A DNA stretch of 64,000 bases from Trichobilharzia szidati (lineage: Eukaryota > Platyhelminthes > Trematoda > Strigeidida > Schistosomatidae), in contig OX235279.1 of NCBI GenBank assembly GCA_944472155.2, positions 143,130,920 to 143,194,919 on the forward strand, written 5' to 3'. The notes beneath the pieces were generated by a model. That model was not told the DNA's origin. It ran no database searches and worked only from the letters and a program-made list of their open reading frames with translations. This document shows positions 1 through 12,335 of this stretch, piece after piece (position 1 is the stretch's first letter; each line of letters starts with the position of its first letter). Both the position numbers and the translations under genes were made by a program.

Positions 1-92
1 GTACTCTCAGATCTCTCAGTGGTTCTCTAACCGATGTCAGCTCATGATGAAATCCTGTAACCAATCAATCATATCCCTACAAACCAATATGT
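1..92 (+). mobile_element. family B foldback SINE, right-arm fragment
   Basis: Matches the right arm of the family B units described at 35127-35359 and 28672-29095: the stretch after the ribozyme, containing gtcagctcatgatgaaatcc and ending in the ccctacaaacca block. The ribozyme and tRNA-like parts lie outside the window or are lost. Confidence 0.75.
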
Positions 93-595
93 ATAAATTT
101 ATCTTTAAAGTGTTATCTTTCTTCATGCAAACGTTAAAATATGTAAATCGACGGAAAATAAACGAAAAGAACTCACTTAGAGTGTATACAGTTGGTTATA
201 GCACTATCTAACTTCATTGTTTATCGCCGAGAAGTTGAGTCATTTAACAGGACGAATATTTTCTCAAATAGTCCATGCAGACATCTGAATTTTAGCCCTT
301 TTGCTAGTAGGTAAATGAGTTAATGAAATCCCAGTCTTCACACATCTGTTATTTTTATTCTCATCTGGTAACAGTTTTTCCTTAGTCTCAGCCAACAGTT
401 TACATTACATTCGAAGTTCTTTATATGTATACATATATACATATATCGTTTCCTTTGTTTTTAAACTTCATACTACTTACTACTGGCAAGTAGTAAAAAT
501 TCATTTTGAAGTTTCTGTAGAGTTCGGATTGATTTTCCATAGATGAATCGCTAGCGCCACTCCCCATCTTCCCTATTTCTCTGGTCTTGGGGCTG
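93..595. other. gene-free AT-rich stretch
   Basis: No open reading frame of note and no repeat family recognised. A short alternating TATACA-type tract lies at about 421-447. Confidence 0.6.
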
Positions 596-1080
596 ACTGG
601 TACACTAGGTGAAGAAAAGCAAGGCAGACCTTCACTACCTAGAAATCACTGTGGAGATCAAATATACTCAGCATAGGAACAAGATTCAGATTTCCAACAC
701 TAATATCAAGTCTGCTTTTCTCTCTGGGTCGCACACTTGGTGCACGTGTTATCAAAAGCATTTCCAACATCCAGATGAAGACTTTCACTAACAACAGAAA
801 TTGCCCAGCACTGTAGATCACATGGGCGAAAATGATAAGCAACAAGGAACTCTGGGAACGAACCAACAAAGAACCCACTGTCCAACAAACACGCTAAAGG
901 AAATGGAGAGAGACTGGACACACACACACACACTGAACAAACCACTGAGTAACATCACGTGCCAAGCAGTTCAGTAAGACTCTAGTGGGAAACGAAGAGT
1001 TCAGTTTGAGTTCGAATGAGACATGAGGGAGATCACGTGATGAGAAAATGAAAGCTCCCAATAGCCTAGATACATCACTA
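596..1080 (+). mobile_element. RTE-clade LINE fragment, C-terminal part
   Basis: Broken coding remnant resembling the region downstream of the reverse transcriptase in the other RTE copies here (compare 4481-4742 and 20640-21000). Conceptual translation gives KARQTFTTLE, then a block like LWERTNKEP, as in the part of RTE ORFs after the palm. Several stops and frameshifts interrupt it. It faces the minus-strand fragment that follows, tail to tail. Confidence 0.65.
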
Positions 1081-1124
1081 TTTGGGGTTTACAAATTCTC
1101 TTCACCACTCCTGTATGCAATTTA

Positions 1125-1650
1125 TTATATTATTGTTCCCTTTAGTTAGTAGAGGAACATAAGGCTTCAGCTGCACGTCTTAATTGCGTTCGGTTCTCTG
1201 CCAACATTTTCACCTGACTCCAAGTCTGCCCACAAACTTTTATCTCCTCTTTACATCACATCCTCCATATCACCATCGCACTGACCTCCAAATCGCCGCT
1301 TCTCATTCAGGTTCCACTCGAGCGATAGCCTGTCATGTGATGTCAATCGCTTGATGGTTTCCTCAGAGTATGGCCAATCCACCTCCATATATTCCTGCAT
1401 ATTAACTGCACATTTGGTTCCTACTGGGTTGGTTCGTTCATTGCCAGATATCCCTCACTATTGCTGATCTTTTGTGGCCGGTCACCTGATCATGACTAGT
1501 ATTGAGCGAAGACAGCTGTTGATGAAAGTGTGTAGTTTGTTCAAAGTGCTTCCCATGACGCGCCAAGTCTGTGATCCGCATAGTAGCTATAACTTCACAT
1601 AGGAATTGAAAATCCGGATCTTATGAATGCAATACAGTACTATATTTGGG
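1125..1650 (-). mobile_element. RTE-clade LINE 3' fragment
   Basis: Begins (+ strand) with a version of the conserved RTE 3' end, seen as gaggaacataaggcttcag near 1153, and runs back into degenerate C-terminal coding sequence. It resembles the minus-strand copies at 36715-37280 and 55840-56275. Non-functional. Confidence 0.7.
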
Positions 1651-2005
1651 ACAGATCCTGCATTTTGGATTTGTACACGTAATGAGCCGTGGATTTATTT
1701 AGTCTAATGGTAGACTACGAATTATCGCTCCGAATTCCTTATAACATATTTAACAACACCAATAAATTATGATTTAAAATTTATACTACTCATTAGTAGC
1801 TTAAAAATTATCTCTTATTTGTACAGATGAAGTTCACAATTAATGGTTTGAAATACTTGGTCATTAGGTAAACAGCGTTCGTCGTTTTAAAGTTTAGTAT
1901 TTCCTAATATTTCAAAAAAATTAATCGGTGTTATTTATTTTTGGTGCAGATATCATAATAACGAGTTCATATGTTACCTTTTTTTAGTTGTTGTTAGTCT
2001 TGTAT
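1651..2005. other. gene-free AT-rich stretch
   Basis: Nothing recognised apart from A/T runs. Confidence 0.6.
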
Positions 2006-3725
2006 TTGGAGACGCAGTCTACTGGAAACAAAATTGAGAAGTGGAGCAGATGTGGGCTCAGACCATCATCTAGTTAAAGGTACAATCCTGGTGAATCCCT
2101 CAAAACAACTAAATCAAGCCACAATTCAAGTGCAACTTCAGAAACTGAAGGATAAAGCTACAAGGGATACCTTCACTACAGATCAGATCAGAGTAAAATC
2201 GAATACACTACGTGGTATCAATGAGGAAATCTGCGTGGAATTACACTGGAACTCTCTGAAAGTGATATTCAAGGAAATGTGTACAACTATTCAGAGAAGA
2301 AAGAAGACACAAAACGAGACGTGGCTGTCAACAGACACCTACCTAGAAGCTAATCAAGGAGAGGAGGGGATAGAAGGATGAGGAAAGAGAAGGTGAATCA
2401 GTGAAAAGACGAACAACGGAATCAGAAACTGAATTCAATGTACATTGCACTGTATCAAGAAAGACGTGAAGAAGGGTGCTAGGAAAGACAAAAGAACATT
2501 CTACGACACACTGGTGGACCACTGAAGAAGAACAGATAGGTTACAGGTGAAAAAGACCTCAGAACATTATATCAGATAACAAGACTGCTCGTTATCCGCG
2601 GAGACATCAACCCAGATGATGAAACCTGTGAGAGATGTTTAAGGGAACCTGATTACTACCAAGGAGGAGAGGCAAGTGAAACAATGGGTTGATCACTTCG
2701 AAGGACTCTTGAATCGACCACCAGCACCTGCAACTCGTCCAGAAATATTGACACCAAAACAACTACGACCACCAACAATAACAGCACGCACTCAACTGGC
2801 TGCCAGTGGACTCCACTTCTTCAAGGGAAGCAGAAATCTTAAATGCAATCAAGCTACTGAAGTCCGACCGGGAAGGTAGCAGGATCAGACAATATCACAC
2901 CACCTAACTGGCTCGGAGGCACTGGAAACGGACCCGGAGACTGCAGCAGATGTACTCACGCCATCATTGCATCTGGTGTGTGGAGAAGAAGGAAGAAGTG
3001 CCTGACGACTGGAAGAAAGCCTGACTACATTGTCAAGCTACCAAAGAAGGCTGACTTATGCCTCACTCACTCACTCTGTATGAACTGGCGTGGCGTCATA
3101 CTCTCATCCACGTCAAGTAAAATACTAAGTTGCCTCATCCTGGTGAGAATGAAAGATGCACTGGATACAGAACTTCACCAGCCCCACTTACCAGAACAAT
3201 CTGGATTCAGCGAAGGCGAATTATGTACAGATCAAATATCAGCTCTACGCGTCGTCATCACGGAACAGAGCATAGAATGTCAGTCAAACCTGCACTTCAA
3301 CTTCACCGACTTCGAAAAGGGCTTCGACAACGTCAGTCATCGAGAGGTGATTAGCAAACTGTTTCGCTACCACGGGGTGGCGCCCACAATTATACACCTC
3401 ATCCAACAGTTGTGCGATAATGCTACACGCCAAGTAATCCACAACGGGAAACCCACGGAACCCTTCAAAGTGAAGACGGGAGTAAGACAAGGCCGGCTGC
3501 CTACTATCTCCAATGATTTTCCTGATTGATGGCGGTGGACTGGATAATGCAACAGACAGCGGATAACGAGGAGACAGGAATAAAATGGACCCACACGAAG
3601 AACTTGGAGGATCAGGATTTCGCCGGTGATGCCTGATTTCTGTTGGAAGAGAACCAAATGCAATGGAGACGTGCATCTGAAGCCCTATGTTCCTCTAGGA
3701 ATTAAAGGAAACAATAATAATAATA
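2006..3725 (+). pseudogene. RTE-clade (SR2-like) non-LTR retrotransposon, decayed copy
   Basis: Encodes pieces of an RTE-type endonuclease-reverse transcriptase polyprotein, in order. The end of the apurinic-type endonuclease is at 2034-2100 (RSGADVGSDHHLV; SDHH is the catalytic block). A linker follows at 2676-2880 (HFEGLLNRPPAP). The palm is at 2978-3529, with motif A as FTDFEKGFDNVSH and motif B as GVRQG. A frameshift follows, then motif C region EDQDFAGDA near 3606-3632. The expected FADD there reads FAGD, so a catalytic aspartate is lost. The 3' end carries gaagccctatgttcc (3679-3693) and an AATAATAAT tail, typical of RTE elements. 5' truncated and inactive. Confidence 0.85.
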
Positions 3726-4480
3726 TGGATATGAGAGCATGAGGAAATGTCACCAAACCAACAGACTGTGTACTCACTACCGACGACCAACTTTTCCACT
3801 ATACAAAGTGTTGCATATGGTTTGGATGATAGTGTATCAAGACTAAACGTATAGTCAACACTAGTAACTCAGTTTGCACGGAGAATTCAATGATAGTCAT
3901 CTATAAAGTCAAAAGAAGCCTACCGAAAACAGTAAGCTTCCGTATACTTTACACTGTTGAGGCCTTTGCGATCCGGATAGTAAACCCTGATTCGCGCACG
4001 CAAAAGAAACTTATCCACCCCCTCCTTATGCCTTGGGAATAGTTCCAAGTTTTACGACTTTCTTAATAATGTTTTGCTTTTTTGAATTATCGTATGGTAT
4101 CTTAGCAACATCTTCATAACCAACCCTTTATTTACCCTGTCTACCTATTACGTAATTTTGTTCGGGGCACGTGTCTCCATTATTATCCTATTTCACATTA
4201 CGTAACCTTTATCAATACTTACCAATCTTTACCTCCCCCCTATTAGCAATTTTGATTATTCATCGCATTTTAGAAACATTTCGATGACTTAAATAGTAAC
4301 CCTAACTTATTTTAACTTTATTTTTCTTTGACAGTCCTAATGTACACACACACACACACACAAAATAATTATATGGATAAATGTGATTGTACAGTTATGT
4401 AAATGATTTCGCCGAAGAGAGACTCTTCTCTGAACTTTGGTTTGCTCATACTTTGAAAGAGATCACTTATTGAAAAAATA
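3726..4480. other. gene-free stretch with (CA)n
   Basis: No gene recognised. A short (AC)n run lies near 4347-4363. Confidence 0.6.
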
Positions 4481-4742
4481 CCGTGTCAACTACAGGCACA
4501 CTGCACGGATGAGGATGTCAAAACCAGTCAGCATTGGAAATATGCAAGACAGACCTTCATCACTCTGAAATCGTTTTGGAAATCTTCTGAGTAAAGAACA
4601 AGATTCGGATTTTCAACACCGAGTCAATCAGTGCTTCTATATGTGTCAAAAACTTAGCGGACGCGTGAAGAAGAGCGTTTGTAACAGCCCAGTGCAGACT
4701 TTTATCAGCAGCTGGCTTCGCTAGTTGCATATTGAAGATTGA
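4481..4742 (+). mobile_element. RTE-clade LINE fragment
   Basis: Degenerate coding remnant of the stretch that follows the palm in RTE ORFs (compare 60661-60760: both contain a form of gatgaggatgtc followed by aagcaagacagacc-like sequence). It ends where a second, unrelated LINE begins. Confidence 0.65.
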
Positions 4743-7700
4743 ATGGCCAATACCCGACCGATAGCTGCAACCTTGACGTGGTGGTCGGGCTTGCATATCG
4801 CAATGACTCAACAAGCTACACTGGCTGGAACTTTTGTTCCTGCTGGTCTTACCATGCCAGGAAGGTTGTTAGGATAGCGATTAGACTAAAGGTAGTTACC
4901 GGCATAGTGTAAGAATTGTTTTTGCACTATGTTGGGGTCAGTGGGTGAAGTCGTACTGCTGGGGAACAGGGATGTAACAGCAGTGAGGTGTTTCCCTCAT
5001 ATGACCAGCATGCTAGCTATGCTGTCTCTCCACTCTGGAGAGAGGGGGTTAGAAAAGGTCGACCCCAAGAGTTGTACATCCCAACTTACCCTACGGTGGT
5101 CCGTAACCGGAGGTAAGTTTACTAATATGGAACCAATCCCAGAAACCAATCCATACAGGCCGTGTGTGACCGGCCTCAAGCAGTTGTTCGGTCACGCAAC
5201 ACTAACCCTCTTTCTGTTTCAGGTACCCGAAGACTCAGTCAACTCCCATGGTGTGAGCAGCCGGGAAGCAACAACCACCCACACACTTCCAAGAGCACAT
5301 GAAGCCTTCCTGAGCATCATTCTCCTTTACCCACAACACCCTCATCATCTTGTTTTCCTACTACTGTTAATACTATTATGAAGACTTGTCAGTCATCTTC
5401 ATTTCATTCTGTGACCACAAACAACAATGAGAGCCATAGAAACATCCCCAACAACCCCTTAAAGCCACGTCAGCAACTTAATATTGGAGCATTCAACGTC
5501 AGAAACCTCTGCCGAATCGGACAACAGGCATCAATAGCGAGAACTCTGGTATCCCATTATGGGTAAATTTTATTTTGATAAAGTCTCACAGTGTTATACA
5601 GTAATGTTTACTGATGACGTTTCGAGCACAATTTATTGCTCATAATCATATCTGTATAACACTGTGAGACTTCATCAAAACAAAATTTACCCATAGTGGA
5701 ATTACACTCTACCACAGTGCACAAGTTTTATTCTTATATTAATGAGAACTCTTGTATCTCGAGCCATGGATGTATGCTGTGTCTCGGAGACACTCATACA
5801 ACACCCGAGTGTGGTCATTAACTTAACCTCACCCAGCCAACAAGGGGAACCTGCGAAATTCACCTTAAGGGTGTCAGGAGACTCCTTAGTTGGGCCGCGA
5901 TGACTCACAGGTGTAGGGATAGCATTGAGTGTTAGGGCAGAAAAGTCACTTCTTGACTGGATTCCAGTAAATAGTCGTATATGTGCAGTCCGTCTCATCT
6001 GGTCCGTTAGAAGGAGGAAAGACGGCGTTACCCGTCGTTGTCTTTTCGTAGTCTCCGCTTACGCCCCAACAGACTGCAGTTCGGATGAACTAAAGGATGA
6101 TTTCCACCTGAAACTGTCTAATTTGCCGCAAAAAGCAAAACGTTCACATATAGTTGTTTTAGCAGGCGACTTCAATGCCCAAGTAGGGGATTTGTGCCAG
6201 ACTAAGAAGTATGTGGGTGGTATGTATGGAATTCCCTGCCGACGAAGCGACAACAGTGATCGTCTTCTACAGTTCTGTCCATATGTTCCTAGTCAGCACT
6301 AACTTTAGGCACAAATAGAGACCTTGCCTAACCTGGCAACCTCCAACACCAAATCAACGCTGGACTCAGGTAGACCACATAGCGGTAGGGTATGGTTGGC
6401 GAGGGCCAGTAGAAGACTGTCGCTCTTTCTGGAATACGTGCGTAGATTCCGATCACACCCTGGTTCGCGCAAGTTTATGCTTACGTCTAAACGGACATAA
6501 GAAATTGCTGGCAGCGAAGCAGTTACGTCCCTAATTAGATCGAGACACTGAGTCCCTATTTAAGGAGGAAATAGCGAAACGTGTACCTGAGGTCGACAGT
6601 AAGACTACTCCTGAGGTAACCTGGCACAAGATACAGTTAGCTGTAGACAGCCGTAAAAGCTGTTAATAACCTGAAACCTGGAGTTAGTAAGAGCCATTGG
6701 ATCTCTACCGCCTCATCCGAACTGATTAACGCAAGAAGACTGATTCCAGCGAGCACCGATTATGATGAGGAGCGAAAGCTACTCAAACGCAAGAAGCGTG
6801 AACAGTTGGGGGGGGGGCGACAAGAGCGAAAGAGATGGAAAAGGCATCGGCTATTGGTAACACTAGACAACTATTTAGGCTTATCAGGGAAATAGGTAGT
6901 AAAAGGCAAATGATAAGTGAAACTATCTCTGAGAAAATGGCACCAAAATTAGCTCCCAGGATAGACGACTGGAAAGAACACTACGAGGAGCAGTTTAATT
7001 GGCCTACAGCCACACTCAACCTACCGAACATCCAACACCTTCCTGACTGGGATATACACACAGGTCCTCCGTCCCTCTAACTGAAGTTACCAAGGATGTC
7101 ACTTGTATGAAACGAGGCGAAGCAGCAAGACCTGATGGAATGACTCCAGAGGTATTTAATTACGCTGGTGACAGTCTACTTCTGCGTCAACTGAGGTACG
7201 AGGCAGCGTTTGGAATTCAGGAATTCCCGTCAGGTTGGTGTAAGTCAGTGATTATCCCGATATACAAGAAGGGAGACAAGTCTTCCTGTGATAATCACAA
7301 GGGGATTAGCTTGACTAATATGGTATCTAAAGTTCCAGGCTGATTAGTCATGTGTAGGCTAAGTGGTGCTCGGGAGAAACAAACACGAGAGAACCAGGCA
7401 GGCTATAGACCAGGAAGAGGGTCTATTGGTCACAGCTTCATCCTTCGACAGATTCTGGAAGACAGGTGGCATACCTACTGCCATCCAACAATGGTTATAT
7501 TTCCTGATCTAAAGGTGGCATTCGATTCTGTCGATTGAGAGGTACTATGGCGATGCTCGTCTGTAAAGGTAATGCCGAGAATATACATTGTAATGATCAT
7601 GGCACTATACTCTAGCTCATGCAGTCAGCCAGGTGAGAGCTTGCAGAGAGTTATCATCTGCAGTGGTGACAACTAGTGGCGTCTGTCAGGGATGCTCAAA

Positions 7701-8115
7701 TGTAAGATGATGCTACAGGATTAGTCTGGACTACATTGACTCCTAGCTAAGAAATAGGGAGTGAAATGGTAGAGCGTGTTGACCACTTCACTTATTTAGG
7801 AACTTGCATCAACCAGCTCCAGCGGGTTTACCTCCGACGAAATCCCAGTACGGATACAGAAAGCTCGTCTAGCATATGTCAGTTTACTCCGTCGCTGGCG
7901 TAGACGTGATATCCGGTTGGCTATCGACCAAAGGATGTGTATACTGTTCAGCAGTCCGCTCAGTCCTCCTTTATGGCTGTGAGACCTGGCCGTTGAGAGT
8001 GGAAGACATTAAAAGATTAGCTGTCTTTGATCATAGGTGCCTGCGTTCTATCTCCCGTGTGAAGTGGTATAATGAGATGAGCAATACTGAGGTTAGGCTT
8101 CGGTAGAGTGTCTAC
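4743..8115 (+). pseudogene. second non-LTR retrotransposon (RTE/CR1 group), near-complete but broken
   Basis: The 5' end starts with a leader (tagctgcaaccttgacgtgg, 4761-4780) that recurs at 25105-25200 (+) and 26560-26972 (-). The endonuclease N-terminus is at 5480-5553 (GAFNVRNLCRIGQQ). After an insertion (5554-5743) the endonuclease continues to about 6300, including SAYAPTD and LAGDFNAQVG, which are standard APE-type blocks. The reverse transcriptase spans about 7107-7540, with IIPIYKKGD, ENQAGYRPGRGS and PDLKVAFDSVD (motif A). The motif C region is lost by deletion or frameshift. The C-terminal block is at 7980-8106 (GCETWPLRVEDIKRL, VFDHRCLRSI). Many frameshifts and a poly-G run at 6809-6817 show it is dead. 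Confidence 0.85.
5554..5743. mobile_element. 190-bp foldback insertion inside the LINE
   Basis: Interrupts the endonuclease reading frame. The LINE sequence gagaactctggtatc (5539-5553) is repeated as gagaactcttgtatc (5744-5758), a 14/15 target-site duplication. Inside, 5554-5601 and about 5655-5701 are inverted repeats (outer part about ttatgggtaaatttt). Too short to encode a protein, so a non-autonomous element. The last part after the right arm (5702-5743) is not inverted. Confidence 0.7.
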
Positions 8116-11040
8116 ATGTTTATGTCTATATGTCTAACATAAAGTATACTATCTCAAGTGGACATAATCATGTATAATACAATAATGTGTACCCAATGTG
8201 GAATTATATATGAATAATAAGCGTTTGTCAAATTAGTATAATAATGTAGACGGGATATTATGGGAATGAGAAAAGTTAAATGGCATCAAAATTATGAAAA
8301 TTTACACTAATTTTGTCAGTGATATAAAGGAAACTAAGAGAATATGCTTCACATAATGATGATCAAAATGATCCGTAAGAATGAAAGGGAGTTTGGCAAT
8401 TTGCTACTCTGCAAACATAAAAGCATTCACCGAGGATGAGTGGAATAGGATATCCAGGGTATTTCAACCGATTTGCAGCATTAAAACTGACTGACTTACT
8501 GATCAAATTTACACAAAGTTCAAAAGTTCAAATTGATATACTTCATAAAACCATACATCAAGGTCATGAAAAGAAACACAAATAAATCGTAATAAAGAGA
8601 AATATGCAGGAGAAAAAATAATCCCATGAAGAATGATGAAGGTTTAGTGTTTCTGAGTGATCATAAGGTGGGAGTGAATCTGGACCCCTGAAAACGATTT
8701 CCAGCCATATCAGCAACATTCTGTAGTAGTCAGTGTTTAATGTCTTGAGGACTCTGGCCAGGTAGTCTACAACATATATATGATTTGAACCAATGGTAGA
8801 AGACTTCGTAGATTAACTCCAGATTCTGATATGACCACCCGTAATTATTTTCCAACCTTATCCAATATCAGCCAGCAAAACTAGTCAAAGAAGGCAATGT
8901 TTGGGCGTGCGTGATACGCCTATTAGTCATCCCACCTTCACAGCGTCACTGATCTATTTCCTCTCTTTATCAAGAAGAAAAACCAAATACGTTAACTGAG
9001 ATCGAGACGTACTAGATTAGAAAAACAAAGAAGATGAAGTACATCTATCAATACAGGATAACATATAACCAATATATACTATTCCTTTGGTTTGTTTTAC
9101 TTAAATTCTCCACAGTCTTATAGGCAAAACTTCAAAGTACCAAACAACAAGACTGATATACAGGAACAATTATTGTGAAGACGAAGTAAGATCTAACATA
9201 ATACACCTGGTGATAAAGACATCTGTAAGTAATTCTCACATTTCACTTCCACCAAAATGACTCAATAGTCTAAATTCACTGTAATCTTAAATATTTGCGC
9301 AACAGGACTGTGTCGTTTCTAATTGCCATGATTACTAATAAAGAACATGGTAAAAATGTTGGCTTCTTTGAATGTACTAAGGATAAAATCTTTATTTATC
9401 AAACATCAATTCATCGTGAAGAATATTCTCAGATAACTAGCAGGCACCGTAAAATTAATGACCATAATTCTTTTCTAAAAGAAAACACTTTGCTTTGTAT
9501 GTAGCTATGAGTCAGCTGACATCACTCTCCTAAACTTTTAATTCTCACTTGTCACTTTTCACTAGCGAGCCCTACCTACAGTCTGAAGGATACATGTCCC
9601 TTTCTTGATTCTTATTTTGCAGCTGGGCTATTCTGTCCATGTTTGCCGTTGTGGAAATCAAAATAATGCGCATCAAATGATCACCAGACAATGATGGATA
9701 TATCTGTTTATTCCTGAAAATGTTGACGGAAGTATACAACAGTGTAGTGTTTCTTAGCTTAATAACCTGACTAAACACCTGGTTGGTAGGTTGGCTGATC
9801 TGAAGACAATTTTCGACAGCTACAGTGATTAGCGGTTAAAGATCACACAACACCCAGGACACTTTGTGAAGTTTCTCGGTGAATTTACAGCAATAGCTTC
9901 AAGAAACTCCCAGTTTAGCTGAACTGGGAGTGTTTATTCACGCTCAGTACCACTGAATAAATGCTGAATTACTTTTCTATGTATAATAACTATATACATA
10001 CTCAATTTTTAAGCTGTATTGGAAATTTGTCATTTCTTAAGAATGGGAATCTTTTCTTTCTTTCCTTCTTCGCGTCAGCTGTTGATTTTACTGGACACTG
10101 TGTTCACTGATGCATGCAAAAGGCTGAGAAATTCAAGTGAATTAAGAAAGCGAATATTACTATAATAATAATAATTTGCTTACTTGTCTAATCATAATAA
10201 CAATTATTAATATTATTATGAGTGTTCGTGATTTCTACTACTTTCTTTTAAAAGTTCAGAAGTTTTCTTTCTTTAAACAAGTTTTAGATAGAGTGTTTAG
10301 TTATTTTATAACTGTTTTTTGCTTGCTTTTCTTATAACAATTTTCTGTCTATTAAAATTATCCTAATCTTATTTTATTTCTCTTTCTTCTACTCTAACCA
10401 CAACCAATTTCCACCATCACCACCCCTCTCACCCTCATCATTACTGTCATCATCTTCTCTACTTCCTTTTCTTCACATCTTGTTATCTCATTTCCGACTA
10501 GCTTTTCTCTTAAGGGAATGAAAGCTGTACTAAACAAAGGGGAATTGTGCATAATTAGATGCCTTATATATAAATATATAAATATATATATATATATATG
10601 AGTGTACACTATGCATCTGTTTAAATTTTGACAGCTACTACATTTATTGATAAATGTCATCTACTCGTTAAGTTAAATTAAACCAGAAAGTTTGTATTTT
10701 GATTCGTTTTAAACCTCAACCATCACTCGACTAAGTTGAGCTTGCCAATCTGATACTGAGATTTACTGCTATCAGAATGGGACACTGAAAATAATCTGAC
10801 GAATAAAATATAACAGGTAGGAGAGTTATATCCAACCTGAATTTATGTAACCTAGTATTTGAAGAAGGCAATAACACTGAGATATTTTTGGGCAAACTCT
10901 TTAAGGAGTAACCAATGGATTAATTTTAATTTTATAAGATGACAGAGATTACATTAGAAATTAAGCATAACTAAAGTATGCATGGAAACATGAATAACGA
11001 ATGATTTAGACAATGTGTAACCACTTGAAGGGACGGTTCT
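8116..11040. other. gene-free stretch
   Basis: No gene or repeat family assigned. Contains an unrecognised 69-codon open frame at 9295-9504, a (TA)n run near 10567-10600 and ATT/AAT-rich stretches around 10150-10220. The block 8640-9010 has a more even base composition than its surroundings and may be an old unrecognised repeat. Confidence 0.5.
9906..9931. repeat. perfect 10-bp stem hairpin
   Basis: actcccagtt (9906-9915) and aactgggagt (9922-9931) are exact reverse complements around a six-base loop. No surrounding gene explains it. Confidence 0.6.
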
Positions 11041-11800
11041 CATCGAATGAAAGAAGGGCTACTCTGTGGAACGACCAGGTAAGAGTAACATAAGTCTGTT
11101 CAAGAAGTGGCTCGACACAATGCTCCTATTCACCCCAAGCAAAATATTAAGTCGCATCGTCCTGCAAAGATAGAAAGATGCCTTGGATGAAAAAATTAGA
11201 TAGGAACAGGCTGGATTCAAGAAAAACAAGTCATGTGTGGACTAATCATCATCGAAGAGAGCACAGAATGGCAGTCGACATCTTACGTCGAATCCGTCGA
11301 ATTCGAGAAGGCCTTTGACAGCCATGAAATAATTTGGAAATTGCTTCAACACTACAGGATAGCAGTGCACAAACTCATTCAACAGCCATACAATGATGCC
11401 AAAAACAAAGTAATTCACAACGAAAAAGTTATTGAAGCGTGTGAAGTCAAGACTGGAGTAAGACAAGGTTTCCTAATATCACCGATTGCCTTCGTCATTG
11501 TGATCAACTGGAGTAGACCGCAACTAGTAAGAAGAAGGGCATATCCTAGATACCTGGATGCTTGAATTTACTGGACAATTTAGGTTTCATGTCGCCAGCA
11601 ACGCCAGTAAGCCCCAACTATCATCAATGGGATAAATGTAAGGGAAGCAGGTTCAAGGGTGTCATGTAGAAGGGCGTTTAAGTTGAAAAGCAAAGTTTGT
11701 GGGTGGTCATGCAGGCAGTTAAAAGTCAAGGCTGGAATGGAGATGTGCTGATGAGTCTCTGTTTACCACCAAGAATTTGAAGAATGAGTAATAATGATAA
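11041..11800 (+). pseudogene. RTE-clade LINE fragment (reverse transcriptase palm)
   Basis: Conceptual translation at 11233-11500 shows the RTE palm: VEFEKAFDSHEI (motif A) and KTGVRQGFLISPIAFV (motif B), with a spacing that matches the copy at 3300-3500. An internal deletion removes part of the helix after motif A. Motif C is not found. Both ends are truncated. Confidence 0.8.
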
Positions 11801-12169
11801 CAATTTTCATTTAGAGAATGCCTCCAAACAGGTTTTAATTTCAGATGCTTAAGAATTCATTTGATATCATTTTGAGCCGTCAATTGTTCTCAAAACGTCA
11901 CTCAGGTGTTAATGCTGTACCAATGTTTGTTATATCAAGTAAGCTTTCCCAATAGCTGATTGTACTGTGCTATGGCGTTCTTACTCTTACTGTGATGGAA
12001 TGATTAAATTGCACAATGAACAACTTTAATGAATGTTAGTTTGTATAAGAAAACTTCCTTAAATTAGTGTGTATGATTCTCAAAGAGATAATAGAATTCT
12101 TAGAAAAACAACGATTAGATGGGACAATAATCAACATTTTTGTCGATTTGAACATTATTCTCCAAGAAT
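11801..12169. other. gene-free stretch
   Basis: Nothing recognised. Confidence 0.5.
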
Positions 12170-12178
12170 ATTCTGAAT

Positions 12179-12326
12179 TCAAGTATTGGTTTGCAGGGAT
12201 TTGATTGATTGGTTACAGGACTTCATCGTGAGCTGACATTAGTTAGAGAACCATTGGAAAACCTGGGAGTACTGGACAGCTGTTTCGTCCTAGTTTGTGA
12301 CTCTTCATCAGTACGCATCCACCGGG
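12179..12326 (-). mobile_element. family B SINE, half unit with target-site duplication
   Basis: Left arm of family B (caagtattggtttgcaggga onward), its hammerhead (12269-12314, minus strand) and only the edge of the tRNA-like part. Flanked by attctgaat at 12170-12178 and again at 12327-12335, so the truncated form was itself the inserted unit. Confidence 0.75.
12269..12314 (-). ncRNA. hammerhead ribozyme motif (family B), core C3 changed
   Basis: On the minus strand: stem I GTACTG pairs with CAGTAC, then ATGAAGA where CTGAAGA is expected, stem II about GTCA/GGAC, GAAA, and CAGCTG leading to the GTC cleavage triplet. Everything but the first core base (C3, here A) and one stem II pair matches a hammerhead. 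C3 pairs with G8 in active ribozymes, so this copy is probably inactive. Confidence 0.6.
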
Positions 12327-12335
12327 ATTCTGAAT

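Noticed and set aside
5600..5660. Possible hammerhead in the centre of the foldback (minus strand: GAGCA...TGCTC followed by CGAAACGTC)
   Set aside because: A good stem II and CGAAAC are present, but CUGANGA is absent before it and the related block at 63797-63830 does not restore it.
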